Source of the DNA: Nostoc sp. PCC 7524 | GTDB taxonomy: Bacteria; Cyanobacteriota; Cyanobacteriia; Cyanobacteriales; Nostocaceae | Assembly: GCF_000316645.1 (NCBI RefSeq) | Contig: NC_019684.1 | Coordinates: 1,798,001-1,862,000, forward strand | DNA length: 64,000 nucleotides | Direction of reading: 5' to 3' | In this document: in pieces, positions 7,707 to 16,113 of the stretch | Numbering within the stretch: the stretch's first letter is position 1 | How the letters are laid out: the number at the start of each line of letters is the position of its first letter | Program-made: the position numbers and the translations under genes | Notes under the pieces: model-generated | What the model saw: only the letters and a program-made list of their open reading frames with translations | Databases searched by the model: none | What the model was told of the DNA's origin: nothing

Positions 7707-8780
7707 CTAGAAATAATTAATAATAGCTTGTGCGATCGCTTGATTTCCATTTTTAGCAATAGGTTGGGATTGCTTTGGTGGTTGTGGTGGTTGATGGAGA
7801 AAATCCCAAGTGCCGTGAAAAAATTCCTGTGGTGTCACAATTTGATGAGAATTGTAATTTGCCAGCCCTTGCAAAAGATAAGGTGCTTCCGCAAAATCAT
7901 CACGGGGGATGGTGACAAGAGGCACGTCTAGCAGGGTAGCTTCAGAAAATGTACCGTAACCAGGTTTAGAAACAACTCTGCCACAGATAGTCATAAAATC
8001 AACGGGGCGGAATTTGCGATCATTAATTTTGATCACATTGGGTAAATCTGGGGCAGACTGATCAAAAACCACAAATTGCCAATCGGGAAAATGGCGGAGG
8101 TTTTCGTAGGGAATTTGTTGTAAACCCAAACCGCCAAAGGTTAACAAGATAGTTTTCTCTGGATGTGCAGTAATACCCCAAACAGAACGAATTTCATCGG
8201 CAGTGTACCGGGGAGTACCACCAGTTAAGCCTACATCTATAATATGGGGGAAAGCTTGTAAAGGTTCATGAAAGGGTAGACGAAACAAGCGATCGCACTC
8301 TCGATAACACTCACTAATCCAATCAGCAATAGCTACAAATTCCCCACCCCAGTCACGATAGATACAATCCCAGCCAAAATTACTCATCATCCAGCAAGGT
8401 ATACCCGCTTTTTGGGCAAATAAAGGCGCAAGAAACGGAATATCCGCCAAGATCAACTGCACACGATTTTGGCGAATAAAATTTACTTCGGAAGCAATTA
8501 ACGAATTTTGCTGCTTTTTAATCTCCAGCAACTTCGCCAAAGTCGCCTCCTTATCCATATTTAAGCTATCGGTTTGCACCACACCCAAATCAAAAGCGCG
8601 GGGACGATGGATAAAATCACCGTCTATGTAGCATTCCAGCAACCACCGAGGCGCAGTAGTCACCATAATTAACAGCACTTCTGGACACAACTTTTGAATT
8701 GTCGCCGCTACTGATGCGGTGCGGGTAGCATGGCCAAAGCCGTGATTTGTAATGGCTACGTATAAAATTGGGCGGTTCAT
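7707..8780 (-). CDS. GT-B glycosyltransferase (MurG-like)
   Basis: 357 residues. The N-terminus, ILYVAITNHGFGHATR, is the sugar-acceptor glycine loop of GT-B transferases, and the C-terminal half has ILLTFGGLGLQ and SKPGYGTFSEATL, the nucleotide-sugar binding part shared with MurG and related UDP-sugar enzymes. No membrane span is present. It lies 22 bp downstream of the PLP enzyme at 8803-9981 and probably shares its message. Donor and acceptor cannot be predicted. Confidence 0.75.
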   Translation of the reverse strand: MNRPILYVAITNHGFGHATRTASVAATIQKLCPEVLLIMVTTAPRWLLECYIDGDFIHRPRAFDLGVVQTDSLNMDKEATLAKLLEIKKQQNSLIASEVNFIRQNRVQLILADIPFLAPLFAQKAGIPCWMMSNFGWDCIYRDWGGEFVAIADWISECYRECDRLFRLPFHEPLQAFPHIIDVGLTGGTPRYTADEIRSVWGITAHPEKTILLTFGGLGLQQIPYENLRHFPDWQFVVFDQSAPDLPNVIKINDRKFRPVDFMTICGRVVSKPGYGTFSEATLLDVPLVTIPRDDFAEAPYLLQGLANYNSHQIVTPQEFFHGTWDFLHQPPQPPKQSQPIAKNGNQAIAQAIINYF

Positions 8781-8802
8781 GTTTGGGGGTGGGGATGAGG
8801 GA

Positions 8803-9981
8803 CTAGGAAGAATATCTACTGACTGCTGCTACTAATTGGTCGATTTCCGATTCTAAAGTTAAATAGTGGACGGTGGCGCGGATACAACTGGGATCGGCAA
8901 TGGTACGGGTTAATATACCTTGAGAATCGAGAAACTGCACCAACTTTAAAGGTTGATGGTTAGTCAGTTGGAAAGAAACAATACCGCATTCTGGGGGTGC
9001 GGTGCGGAGACATTCCACATTCGGTAATGCGGCTAAACTTCTCCAAAGATATTCACTATGGCGGCGAATTTGGGCGTAACGTTCCTGGGGTGTTCCCCAT
9101 TGTTGATGAGTAGCGATCGCCTCCCGCAAACCAAAGTACAATGGGTAAGCTGGGGTAGATACTTCATAGCGTCTCGCATCCGGTTTCCAGTCCACAGGTT
9201 GGGATTGGCTATCAATCGTAATTCCATACAAGCCAATAAAAGTTGGATGCAAACTCTCTAAAACTTCCGGACGCACATACAAACCCCCCACACCTTCGGG
9301 GCCACATAACCATTTATGACCAGTAAAGGCATAGAAATCTACCCCCAATTCTGTTAAGTTCAAAGGTAAAGCACCCACAGATTGGGCAGCATCCACCAGT
9401 AAGAAAGAATTATTGTTTCTGCATACCTCCACAATTTTATCTAGAGGTAGCACCTGACCAGTATTCCAAAATACATGGCTCAGTACCACTAAGCGGGTAT
9501 GAGGACGTAAATTTTGGGCAATAATTGCGACTGGATTGCCCTCATTTAACGTTGCTTTCAAGGGACAAATACTAACCTCTACCCCAAATCTACGGCTAAT
9601 TTCCTGAGTCGCAGCAATGACTCCAGGGTGTTCGCAGTCTGACAGCAAAAGATGATCGCCAGCTTGCCAGGATATCCCCCACAAGGCAATATTACAACCC
9701 ACAGTCACATTATCAGTAAAAGCGATTGTATCAGATGTGACGTTTAACTCAGAAGCGATCGCTTTCCTGACAGTTTGGATTTGTGTTGTTAACCAACTAC
9801 CAGCCTCACTCCCAAAGGGGCCGATATGCTGGATGTGAGCGATTGATTGAGAAATAGTATCCATAGTGACTTTTGGCATCGGCCCCTGCCCACCATAGTT
9901 AAAATAAGTCTTATTCGCTAAAGCCGGAAACTGTTCACGATGAAGATGCAACCTAGCCTGTGTCGTGGAAATATTAGTCAT
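8803..9981 (-). CDS. L-cysteine/cystine C-S lyase-like PLP enzyme
   Basis: 392 residues from ATG 9981 (MTNISTTQARLHLHREQFP); an in-frame TTG 18 bases upstream is less likely. It is a class V aminotransferase fold. The PLP lysine is in YAFTGHKWLCGPEGVGG, DNVTVGCNIALWG and HVFWNTGQVLPL are conserved, and IADPSCIRATVHYLT closes the domain. From memory it matches the Synechocystis C-DES cystine lyase more closely than NifS/SufS cysteine desulfurases: the extended cysteine loop of SufS is absent. It would release sulfane sulfur from cystine, pyruvate and ammonia, possibly for Fe-S assembly. Substrate not proven. Confidence 0.75.
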   Translation of the reverse strand: MTNISTTQARLHLHREQFPALANKTYFNYGGQGPMPKVTMDTISQSIAHIQHIGPFGSEAGSWLTTQIQTVRKAIASELNVTSDTIAFTDNVTVGCNIALWGISWQAGDHLLLSDCEHPGVIAATQEISRRFGVEVSICPLKATLNEGNPVAIIAQNLRPHTRLVVLSHVFWNTGQVLPLDKIVEVCRNNNSFLLVDAAQSVGALPLNLTELGVDFYAFTGHKWLCGPEGVGGLYVRPEVLESLHPTFIGLYGITIDSQSQPVDWKPDARRYEVSTPAYPLYFGLREAIATHQQWGTPQERYAQIRRHSEYLWRSLAALPNVECLRTAPPECGIVSFQLTNHQPLKLVQFLDSQGILTRTIADPSCIRATVHYLTLESEIDQLVAAVSRYSS

Positions 9982-10086
9982 AAACAACTTAAAATTCAAA
10001 ATAGCGCATTTTCTTAGTTTCCCATTCTCTCAGGCAGTAAGTATTAAATAGAGGTTAGGAGAGGAAGCAGGGGAGAATAACTAATG

Positions 10087-10141
10087 ACTATTGCCTATTG
10101 CCTATTGCCTACTGCCTCCTACTGCCTATTGCCTACTGCCT
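10087..10141. repeat. Short tandem array (ATTGCCT/ACTGCCT)
   Basis: Seven-base units, ATTGCCT and ACTGCCT with a few interruptions, fill the gap before the nuclease gene. Similar arrays occur at 22709-22741 (opposite strand), 36998-37031 and 43709-43735. Such short tandemly repeated repetitive sequences are a known trait of heterocystous cyanobacteria. The reading frame that runs through the array is spurious. Confidence 0.85.
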
Positions 10142-10155
10142 ATAAACTAGAATTA

Positions 10156-11640
10156 ATGCTAATTAATGCCGAACACCTCCTGCAATACCAACGCTGTAAA
10201 CGTCGCCCTGTTTTAGATATTCACGGTGACAGAAGCCAACGAGATGCGCCTAGTGAATTGTTGCTGAAGCTGCAACAAGACAAAATGCTGCATCACCACA
10301 GTATTTTGACTCAGTACACCTATCACCAACCAAATTATCCCAGAGGCAACTGGGAAGCTGGACAAGCGGCAACCTTAGAATTGATGCAGCATGGAGTTGA
10401 ATACATTTATAGAGGCGTGCTATTAGCTAATTACAGTCAGTTAATAGATACAGAACCTGACGTAAACTATACTCTCCTCAGTCGTCCCGATTTACTTGTC
10501 AAACAACCAGGAGAATCCCACTTGGGAGATTGGGTATATACACCCGTAAATATAGAACTCGGTAAGCGTCCCAAACAAGAATATCAAGTTGTCACCGCCT
10601 TTCACGCCCAAGTTTTAGCTAGAGTGCAGGGAATTACACCGTCAACAGCTTGGCTGATATTGCGGAGTAAAAATCCTCACTATCTGGTGGATTTGTCTAA
10701 ATGGACACCCCAAATGCAGGTAATTTTACAGGAATTCATTCAAGATTTAGAGGTGACAACTGCACCAGAAATATTTATTTCCCGTCAGAAGTGTAATCTT
10801 TGTCTTTGGTACAGTCAATGTTATGCGATCGCTCAGTCTCAACAACACCTCTCCCTCTTACCAGGAGTCACACCCATTCGTTACACCCAACTGCAAACCC
10901 TCTCCATTACCACGCTAGAATCTCTCGCTGATACCAACCCCGCCATTTTAGAAAATCTCACGGGTTTTGATTCTCAAGTTGCAACTAAATTAGTGATTCA
11001 AGCCCAATCAGTCTTAGAAAAAAAACCCTTAACTTTCCCTTTTCCACCCCCCAAGGGCAATATTACAGTTAACGCACCCGTAGAAATATACTTTGATATT
11101 GAAGCCCAACCAGATTTAAATTTAGATTATCTTTTAGGGGTTTTGGTGGTGAATAAGCAAACCAATACCGAAACATTTTATTCTTTCTTGGCGGAAAAAC
11201 CAGAAGAAGAAGAATTCATTTGGCAACAATTTTTAGACTTAGTTTGGCAATATCCAGAAGCCCCAATTTATCATTTTTGCGTCTACGAACTAGATACAGT
11301 CAAACGCCTAGCAAAACTGTACCGTACTCCTCACAAATCCGTACAGCCCGTACTGAATCGGTTTATCGATATTTATGAACACTTAACCCAAACTGTAGCT
11401 TTACCCATAGAAAGTTATGCCCTCAAAGCCATTGCTCGATGGTTAGGTTTTGAATGGCGTGACAAAGAAGCTAGTGGAGCCAAGTGTATTTACTGGTATG
11501 ATCAATGGTTAGAGACAGGCGATCGCACCTTACTAGAAATCATCAGTCGTTACAACGAAGATGACTGTAGAGCCACCCGCATTGTCAAAGACTGGCTAGT
11601 GACATTTGTGCAAGATAAGTATCATTTAAGACGAGCTTGA
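10156..11640 (+). CDS. TM0106-family RecB-like nuclease
   Basis: 494 residues from ATG 10156 (MLINAEHLLQYQRCKRRP); the upstream part of the frame is tandem-repeat DNA. The N-terminal half is Cas4/RecB-like: YQRC near the start, then RPDLLVK and NIELGKRPK as nuclease core strands, and CNLCLWYSQC, which with the first cysteine could hold a 4Fe-4S cluster. The C-terminal half is an RNase H-like 3'-5' exonuclease module (EIYFDIEAQPDLN ... RYNEDDCRATRIV) as in YprB. No CRISPR array or other cas gene is near, so this is a free-standing DNA repair or turnover nuclease rather than a Cas protein. Confidence 0.85.
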   Translation: MLINAEHLLQYQRCKRRPVLDIHGDRSQRDAPSELLLKLQQDKMLHHHSILTQYTYHQPNYPRGNWEAGQAATLELMQHGVEYIYRGVLLANYSQLIDTEPDVNYTLLSRPDLLVKQPGESHLGDWVYTPVNIELGKRPKQEYQVVTAFHAQVLARVQGITPSTAWLILRSKNPHYLVDLSKWTPQMQVILQEFIQDLEVTTAPEIFISRQKCNLCLWYSQCYAIAQSQQHLSLLPGVTPIRYTQLQTLSITTLESLADTNPAILENLTGFDSQVATKLVIQAQSVLEKKPLTFPFPPPKGNITVNAPVEIYFDIEAQPDLNLDYLLGVLVVNKQTNTETFYSFLAEKPEEEEFIWQQFLDLVWQYPEAPIYHFCVYELDTVKRLAKLYRTPHKSVQPVLNRFIDIYEHLTQTVALPIESYALKAIARWLGFEWRDKEASGAKCIYWYDQWLETGDRTLLEIISRYNEDDCRATRIVKDWLVTFVQDKYHLRRA

Positions 11641-11703
11641 ACATAGGAAGTAGGGGAAGCAGGAAGGGTTTGCAGTTGAATGGAATACAGACCTAACCCC
11701 TAA

Positions 11704-11763
11704 CCCCTTCCCTACAAGGGAAGGGGAATACAACTCAAAGCCTCTCTCCTTGTAGGAGAGAGG
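11704..11763. repeat. Two hairpins with complementary loops
   Basis: CCCCTTCCC-TACAA-GGGAAGGGG at 11704-11726 is followed 14 bases later by CCTCTCTCC-TTGTA-GGAGAGAGG at 11741-11763. Each has a perfect 9-bp stem, and the loops TACAA and TTGTA are exact reverse complements. The block lies between the nuclease and the esterase gene and looks like a dispersed repeat; it might also end transcription. Confidence 0.8.
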
Positions 11764-11842
11764 TTTGGAGAGAGGTCAAAACTGTGCTACACCCAACCGA
11801 GAACTGCTATAGAAGGACGGGGTTTCAGACCCAGAGGTTTCG

Positions 11843-13021
11843 ATGAAAAAAATCTGGAAATTGCCCAGAATCATTTATTTAGCGATCGCTATTTTAATTA
11901 TCAGCTTCTTTGTAACTAATTTAGACACAGGTGCTGTTGAAATTAGTAGCATAGAGTTTATTGGAGAAGCCACATTGCCCAAAGGATTATCCTTTCAAAA
12001 AACTGAAGTTGGGGGATTATCTGGTATTACCTACGATGCCCAAAATGACCTATATTATGCTATTTCCGACGACAGGGGACAAAAAGCTCCCGCCCGTTTT
12101 TACACCCTTAAAATTGATTTAAGTAAAGGTACTTTGCCAGATAACGGAGTCACACCAGTTGGTGTCACTACCCTATTAAATAATAATGGTCAAACCTTTA
12201 GCTCTAGGGAAACTGATACAGAAGGTATTGCTGTCACCAAAGCAGAAACAGTATTTATTTCATCTGAAGGTGATGTTGCTCAATTAATTCCACCTTTTAT
12301 TAAAGAATTTAGCCTATCCTCTGGTAAAGTTCAGCAAACACTACCCATACCCAACAAATTTTTACCTGATAAAAATGGTAAGCAAGGTGTCCGTAATAAT
12401 TTAGCCTTTGAAAGTCTGACAATTACACCAGATAACAAATATTTATTTACGGCTACCGAAAATGCTCTGATTCCAGACGGGCCAGCAGCTCAACCTAATA
12501 TCGGCAGTCCTTGCCGAATTTTGCAATATAATCTCCTGAGTAATCAACCAGAGAAAGAGTTTCTTTACCAAACTGAACCTATAAGCTCATTCTTCAATAT
12601 CACCGGTAAATTTGCCAGTGGATTACCAGATTTACTGGCTTTGGATAACCAAGGACATTTCCTCAGTATAGAGCGATCGTTTACAGGTTTAGGGTTTGCT
12701 GTTTTATTATTTCAAATTTCTTTAGAAGGAGCGAATAATATTAGTAATATAGATAGTTTGTTGGCAGTCGATACCAAAAATATTAAACCAGTCCAGAAAA
12801 AACTACTCTTAGATTTAAGAACTATAGATGCACCACTAGACAACATAGAAGGACTAACTCTCGGCCCGCAACTCCCCGATGGGCAACGGGCATTAATCCT
12901 TATTAGCGATAATAATTTTAATTCAATACAACGCAATCAAATTCTGGCTTTTAAGGTTAAAACCGAATCACCAATTACCAGATTATTTCGCCGTTTCTGG
13001 CCGCTAAGTAGAAATAACTAA
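11843..13021 (+). CDS. Phytase-family esterase-like secreted protein
   Basis: 392 residues. Residues 8-26 are a hydrophobic N-terminal helix (RIIYLAIAILIISFFVTN), a signal anchor or signal peptide. The rest is strand-rich: VGGLSGITYDAQNDLYYAISDD, DTEGIAVT, FESLTITPDNKYLFTATEN and LDNIEGLTLG are blades of the beta-propeller known as 'esterase-like activity of phytase' (PF13449). The protein would act outside the cytoplasmic membrane. The substrate is unknown and the phytase label is only structural. Monocistronic; a repeat-rich gap follows. Confidence 0.8.
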   Translation: MKKIWKLPRIIYLAIAILIISFFVTNLDTGAVEISSIEFIGEATLPKGLSFQKTEVGGLSGITYDAQNDLYYAISDDRGQKAPARFYTLKIDLSKGTLPDNGVTPVGVTTLLNNNGQTFSSRETDTEGIAVTKAETVFISSEGDVAQLIPPFIKEFSLSSGKVQQTLPIPNKFLPDKNGKQGVRNNLAFESLTITPDNKYLFTATENALIPDGPAAQPNIGSPCRILQYNLLSNQPEKEFLYQTEPISSFFNITGKFASGLPDLLALDNQGHFLSIERSFTGLGFAVLLFQISLEGANNISNIDSLLAVDTKNIKPVQKKLLLDLRTIDAPLDNIEGLTLGPQLPDGQRALILISDNNFNSIQRNQILAFKVKTESPITRLFRRFWPLSRNN

Positions 13022-13167
13022 ACCCGATTTCTCACTCAACTCTGTACCTCTGTCTTAAAAAATTCTGAACAGAGGCAACTTCCACAGCATCCGAAAAGCA
13101 AGCTACAGACTTTTCGCTGTGTCTCTATGGTTTAAGAGGGAAAAATTGATTTACTCATAGCTGTACC

Positions 13168-13244
13168 CAATGAGATTAGGACATCAGGAAACCATAAAAC
13201 CATTACCATCAGAAGCTTTTAAACCTGTCACCTGTCACCTGTCA
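13168..13244. repeat. Dispersed repeat ending in CACCTGT heptamers
   Basis: Second copy of the TTAGGACATCA..CATAAAACCATTAC repeat seen at 4011-4080, followed by CACCTGT units. The outer transposon (13247-16705) has inserted in this heptamer array: CACCTGT units continue at 16708-16737 on its other side. Confidence 0.75.
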
Positions 13245-13539
13245 TACCAATTCACGAAAAGTATGATACAGATAAATAAGGAATAAATATTAACGAGCAA
13301 AGATGGCTGGAGTAACCAAAGTAGAAATAAAAGAGTCAGTAGAGGAATTACATGAGTTGCTCTTAAAACAAAAAACAGCATCAAGTTTTGAACGGATTCA
13401 AGGTTCTTGGCAACTTTTGGTGATCTTGGTTGGGGGAAGGCAGAGGGCAGAAGGCAGAAGGCAGAAGTTAGAAAGATATAATTGAGATACGTCAAACTTC
13501 ACTCCATCAAACATTTGAGGGATAAGCCTCAGCTTGGTT

Positions 13540-15246
13540 ATGTCAGTGCTAAGTTATCTATTACCAGATTCAGCAAACCTGAAACTTGAAAATTGCATTC
13601 TTGACGAGATAAAAACTCAGATAAAGTTGATTGTTTCTGCTATCAATAGAGTAGTTAATTGTCCAGTTTGTAACCAACCAACTCATAAAATTCATAGTCG
13701 CTATGAGCGAAAGTTAGCAGATTTACCCTGGGCTGATTACAGCATTACTTTACAGTTAAGGGTGCGGAAGTTTTTTTGCCTTAATAAATTGTGTAAACGG
13801 CGCATTTTTGCAGAAAGGCTGACCAATGTTACCGCACCTTGGGCGAGAAGAACTCTACGTTTAGCTCAAAGACTGAGTGCGATTGGTTTAGCTAATGGTG
13901 GTGCAGCAGGGGTAAGACTCTCACAGGACTTGGGGATAAAAGTTTCTCGCAACACGCTATTAAATTTAGTCCGCTCAATTCCACTACCACCCATCGTAAC
14001 GCCACATACTCTTGGGGTAGACGACTTTTGTTTTCGTAAATGTAAAACTTACGGCACAGCACTAATTGATCTCGAACGCAGACGACCAATTGCTCTACTC
14101 AAAGATGCAAAGGCTGAAACTTTGGCAGAATGGTTAAAAGCTCACCCTGGTGTCAAAGTCGTCTCACGAGATCGGTCAAAAACTTATGAAAGTGGTATTC
14201 GCCAAGGTGCGCCAGAAGCCATTCAAGTTGCAGACCGCTTTCATCTATTGCAGAACTTATCTCAAACGCTTTATCAAGTCTTTGGTAATCACGCCAAAAC
14301 ACTAAAAGAAGTGGAAAAACAAGTCTTTAATACTGATACTAAAGTGCATTTAGAGGTGGAAACAGCAAACAACCTTTCCATGATTGCTGAGACTAATAAG
14401 AGTCCAGTTGTGCCAAGGTTTCCCCAAAACACATCTTTAAAAAGAAAAGTTCAATCCGCCAAAGCACGGGATAGACGCAGAGAAATCCATGAGCAAGTTT
14501 GGAGACTGCGGTCTATTGGCTTATCAGGGCTAGCAATCGCTCAAGAGCTGGGAGTTTCTAAAACTACCGTATTCAATTACTTGCGTAGCTCAACTTTTAC
14601 CGAACGTCGTGAACGTAGCGACCACGGTCTGAGTCTTCTCAACCCTTATCATGATTACCTCCTCAGTCGCTGGAATAGCGGGAACCACAACACCCAAGAA
14701 CTGTTTGAAGAAATTCGCACCTGCGGCTATACCGGTAGTTATGCCACGGTCGCTCGCTTCACTCGTTATCTCAAGACCTTGCCCGGATTTGAGCCAGCAA
14801 AAGGTTCAAGAAAAAACGCTTCCCCCAGGGTTAGCTCTTGCGCCCATCGTCCTCTCACCCCCAGTCGCGTCACAGCTTTAGTCTTGCGACGACCAGAATT
14901 AATACAGCCTAATGAGCGTGAAGTCATCGCTCAACTACAAAAAGCCCATTCGGATTTGAAGTCAGCTATTGAACTAGCACAACAGTTTGCATCTCTTGTG
15001 CGTCAACGCCTGCCTGAGCAGCTCGATGCTTGGTTAAACAAAGCTAAAAACAGCTTGGTTTCTTTGTTGCGCTCCTTTGCTGTTAGTTTAGAGTCTGACT
15101 ACGATGCTGTGAAAGCAGGTGTAACTATGTCAGTTAGTAATGGCCCAGTTGAAGGGCATATTAATCGACTGAAAATGTTAAAACGGCAGATGTATGGTCG
15201 CGCCAAGATAGACTTACTAGAACGACGATTTCTGTTGGCTATTTGA
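13540..15246 (+). CDS. tnpA: ISL3-family transposase
   Basis: 568 residues from ATG 13540. The N-terminal zinc-ribbon-like segment has CPVCNQPTHKIHSRYERKL and FFCLNKLCKRRIF. DDE residues of the ISL3 fold are in TLGVDDFCFRK, VSRDRSKTYESGI with VADRFHLLQNL, and, near the end, SNGPVEGHINRLKMLKRQMYG. An insert at residues ~300-350 carries a helix-turn-helix (SGLAIAQELGVSKTTVFNYL), common in ISL3 proteins. The protein appears complete and is probably active. Confidence 0.93.
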   Translation: MSVLSYLLPDSANLKLENCILDEIKTQIKLIVSAINRVVNCPVCNQPTHKIHSRYERKLADLPWADYSITLQLRVRKFFCLNKLCKRRIFAERLTNVTAPWARRTLRLAQRLSAIGLANGGAAGVRLSQDLGIKVSRNTLLNLVRSIPLPPIVTPHTLGVDDFCFRKCKTYGTALIDLERRRPIALLKDAKAETLAEWLKAHPGVKVVSRDRSKTYESGIRQGAPEAIQVADRFHLLQNLSQTLYQVFGNHAKTLKEVEKQVFNTDTKVHLEVETANNLSMIAETNKSPVVPRFPQNTSLKRKVQSAKARDRRREIHEQVWRLRSIGLSGLAIAQELGVSKTTVFNYLRSSTFTERRERSDHGLSLLNPYHDYLLSRWNSGNHNTQELFEEIRTCGYTGSYATVARFTRYLKTLPGFEPAKGSRKNASPRVSSCAHRPLTPSRVTALVLRRPELIQPNEREVIAQLQKAHSDLKSAIELAQQFASLVRQRLPEQLDAWLNKAKNSLVSLLRSFAVSLESDYDAVKAGVTMSVSNGPVEGHINRLKMLKRQMYGRAKIDLLERRFLLAI

Positions 15247-15278
15247 AAAGAAAATTTTGACAATTTACACTTGATTAT

Positions 15279-15629
15279 ATGAGTTATAGAAATCAGTTTA
15301 TCTGGCAAAGGGCAGTTCAACTTGCTATCAATTGTTATAAATTTACCCGCCTATTTCCTCAGTCAGAATTGTACGGTTTAACTAGTCAAATACGCCGTTC
15401 ATCCGTATCTGTAGCGTCTAATATAGCTGAAGGCTATGGTAGGCGTTCCAAACCAGAATATATCCAGTTTTTACATATTGCGCTAGGTTCTTTGAGAGAA
15501 CTTGATACGCAATTAATCATTGCCAAAGAAGTAGATTTAGCTGATAAAGACCTTTTCACTCCCGTATTAAATGAAGTTGAGGAAATGCAAAGTATATTAG
15601 TTGCTACTTTAAACAAACTCAAGGGTTGA
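15279..15629 (+). CDS. Four-helix-bundle protein (23S rRNA IVP family)
   Basis: 116 residues, 32 bp after the transposase and inside the ISL3 ends. WQRAVQLAINCYKFTRLFP, LTSQIRRSSVSVASNIAEGY, RSKPEYIQFLHIALGSLREL and a final helix match the family first found in rRNA intervening sequences and now widespread as free genes (TIGR02436/four helix bundle). Members form pentameric bundles of unknown function. Its place within the transposon makes it a passenger gene. Known: fold family. Inferred: that it moves with the element. Confidence 0.88.
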   Translation: MSYRNQFIWQRAVQLAINCYKFTRLFPQSELYGLTSQIRRSSVSVASNIAEGYGRRSKPEYIQFLHIALGSLRELDTQLIIAKEVDLADKDLFTPVLNEVEEMQSILVATLNKLKG

Positions 15630-16106
15630 AATTATTACTTCTACTCTTCCGACTTCTGCCTTCTGCCCTCTGCCCTCTGCCTTCCCCCGGCTAAGATCAC
15701 CAAAAGTTGCCAAGAACCGGATTCAAGCTTTGTATTTGCTGAAAATAGGACAAGTGAAAACAATACAAGATGTAGCGGTGGTAGTAGGAAGGGCAAGGGT
15801 AACGGTACAAAGATGGTTAAAAAATTATCAAGAGTCGGGAATCAAGGGTCTATTAACAACTCTAAAGAGTCCAGGGCGACCTGCAATAATTAGCTTACAA
15901 GTAAGAGAGCAGCTAGACAAAGAGCTTCAAGAATCGGAGGGATTCAAAAGTTATGAGGAAATCCGAACATGGTTAAAAGCAGTAGAAGGGATAGAAGCAT
16001 CATATAAAGTAGTACATGATACAGTGCGCTATCAAATGAAAGCAAAGCTAAAAGTGCCGCGAGCAGTAGGTATTAAATACGATAGCGAAGCAGAATCAGA
16101 ATTTAA

Positions 16107-16113
16107 AAAAAAC
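16107..16113 (+). promoter_or_regulatory. A_AAA_AAC slippery site in IS630 transposase
   Basis: In the frame of the first transposase part the codons are TTT AAA AAA AAC TGC, giving the canonical -1 slippery heptamer A AAA AAC. A slip of one base back leads directly into the second frame (KKLPQYLEVI..), which runs on to the DDE domain. The original frame stops at 16126-16128. Programmed frameshifting is a common control in insertion sequences, though a chance indel in the A-run cannot be excluded. Confidence 0.6.

Larger units (their letters stand above)
13402..15718 (+). mobile_element. ISL3-type element with passenger gene
   Basis: 2317 bp bounded by a perfect 26-bp inverted repeat (GGTTCTTGGCAACTTTTGGT.. 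at 13402, complement ending at 15718) that continues imperfectly to about 65 bp and runs into GGCAGAAGG-type 7-mers on both sides. The flanks carry an 8-bp direct repeat GGATTCAA (13394-13401 and 15719-15726), the duplication length of ISL3-family elements. Contents: the ISL3 transposase and a downstream four-helix-bundle gene. The near-perfect ends and clean duplication suggest a recent insertion. Confidence 0.92.

Noticed and set aside
10084..10155. N-terminal extension of the RecB-like nuclease frame
   Set aside because: It is made entirely of ATTGCCT heptamers, and the family starts at the ATG at 10156.
10156..11640. RecB-like nuclease considered as Cas4
   Set aside because: It has an extra RNase H-like half typical of the TM0106 family and no cas genes or array nearby.
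13892..14089. Minus-strand open frame inside the ISL3 transposase
   Set aside because: It is the antisense shadow of a clear transposase frame with good domain motifs.
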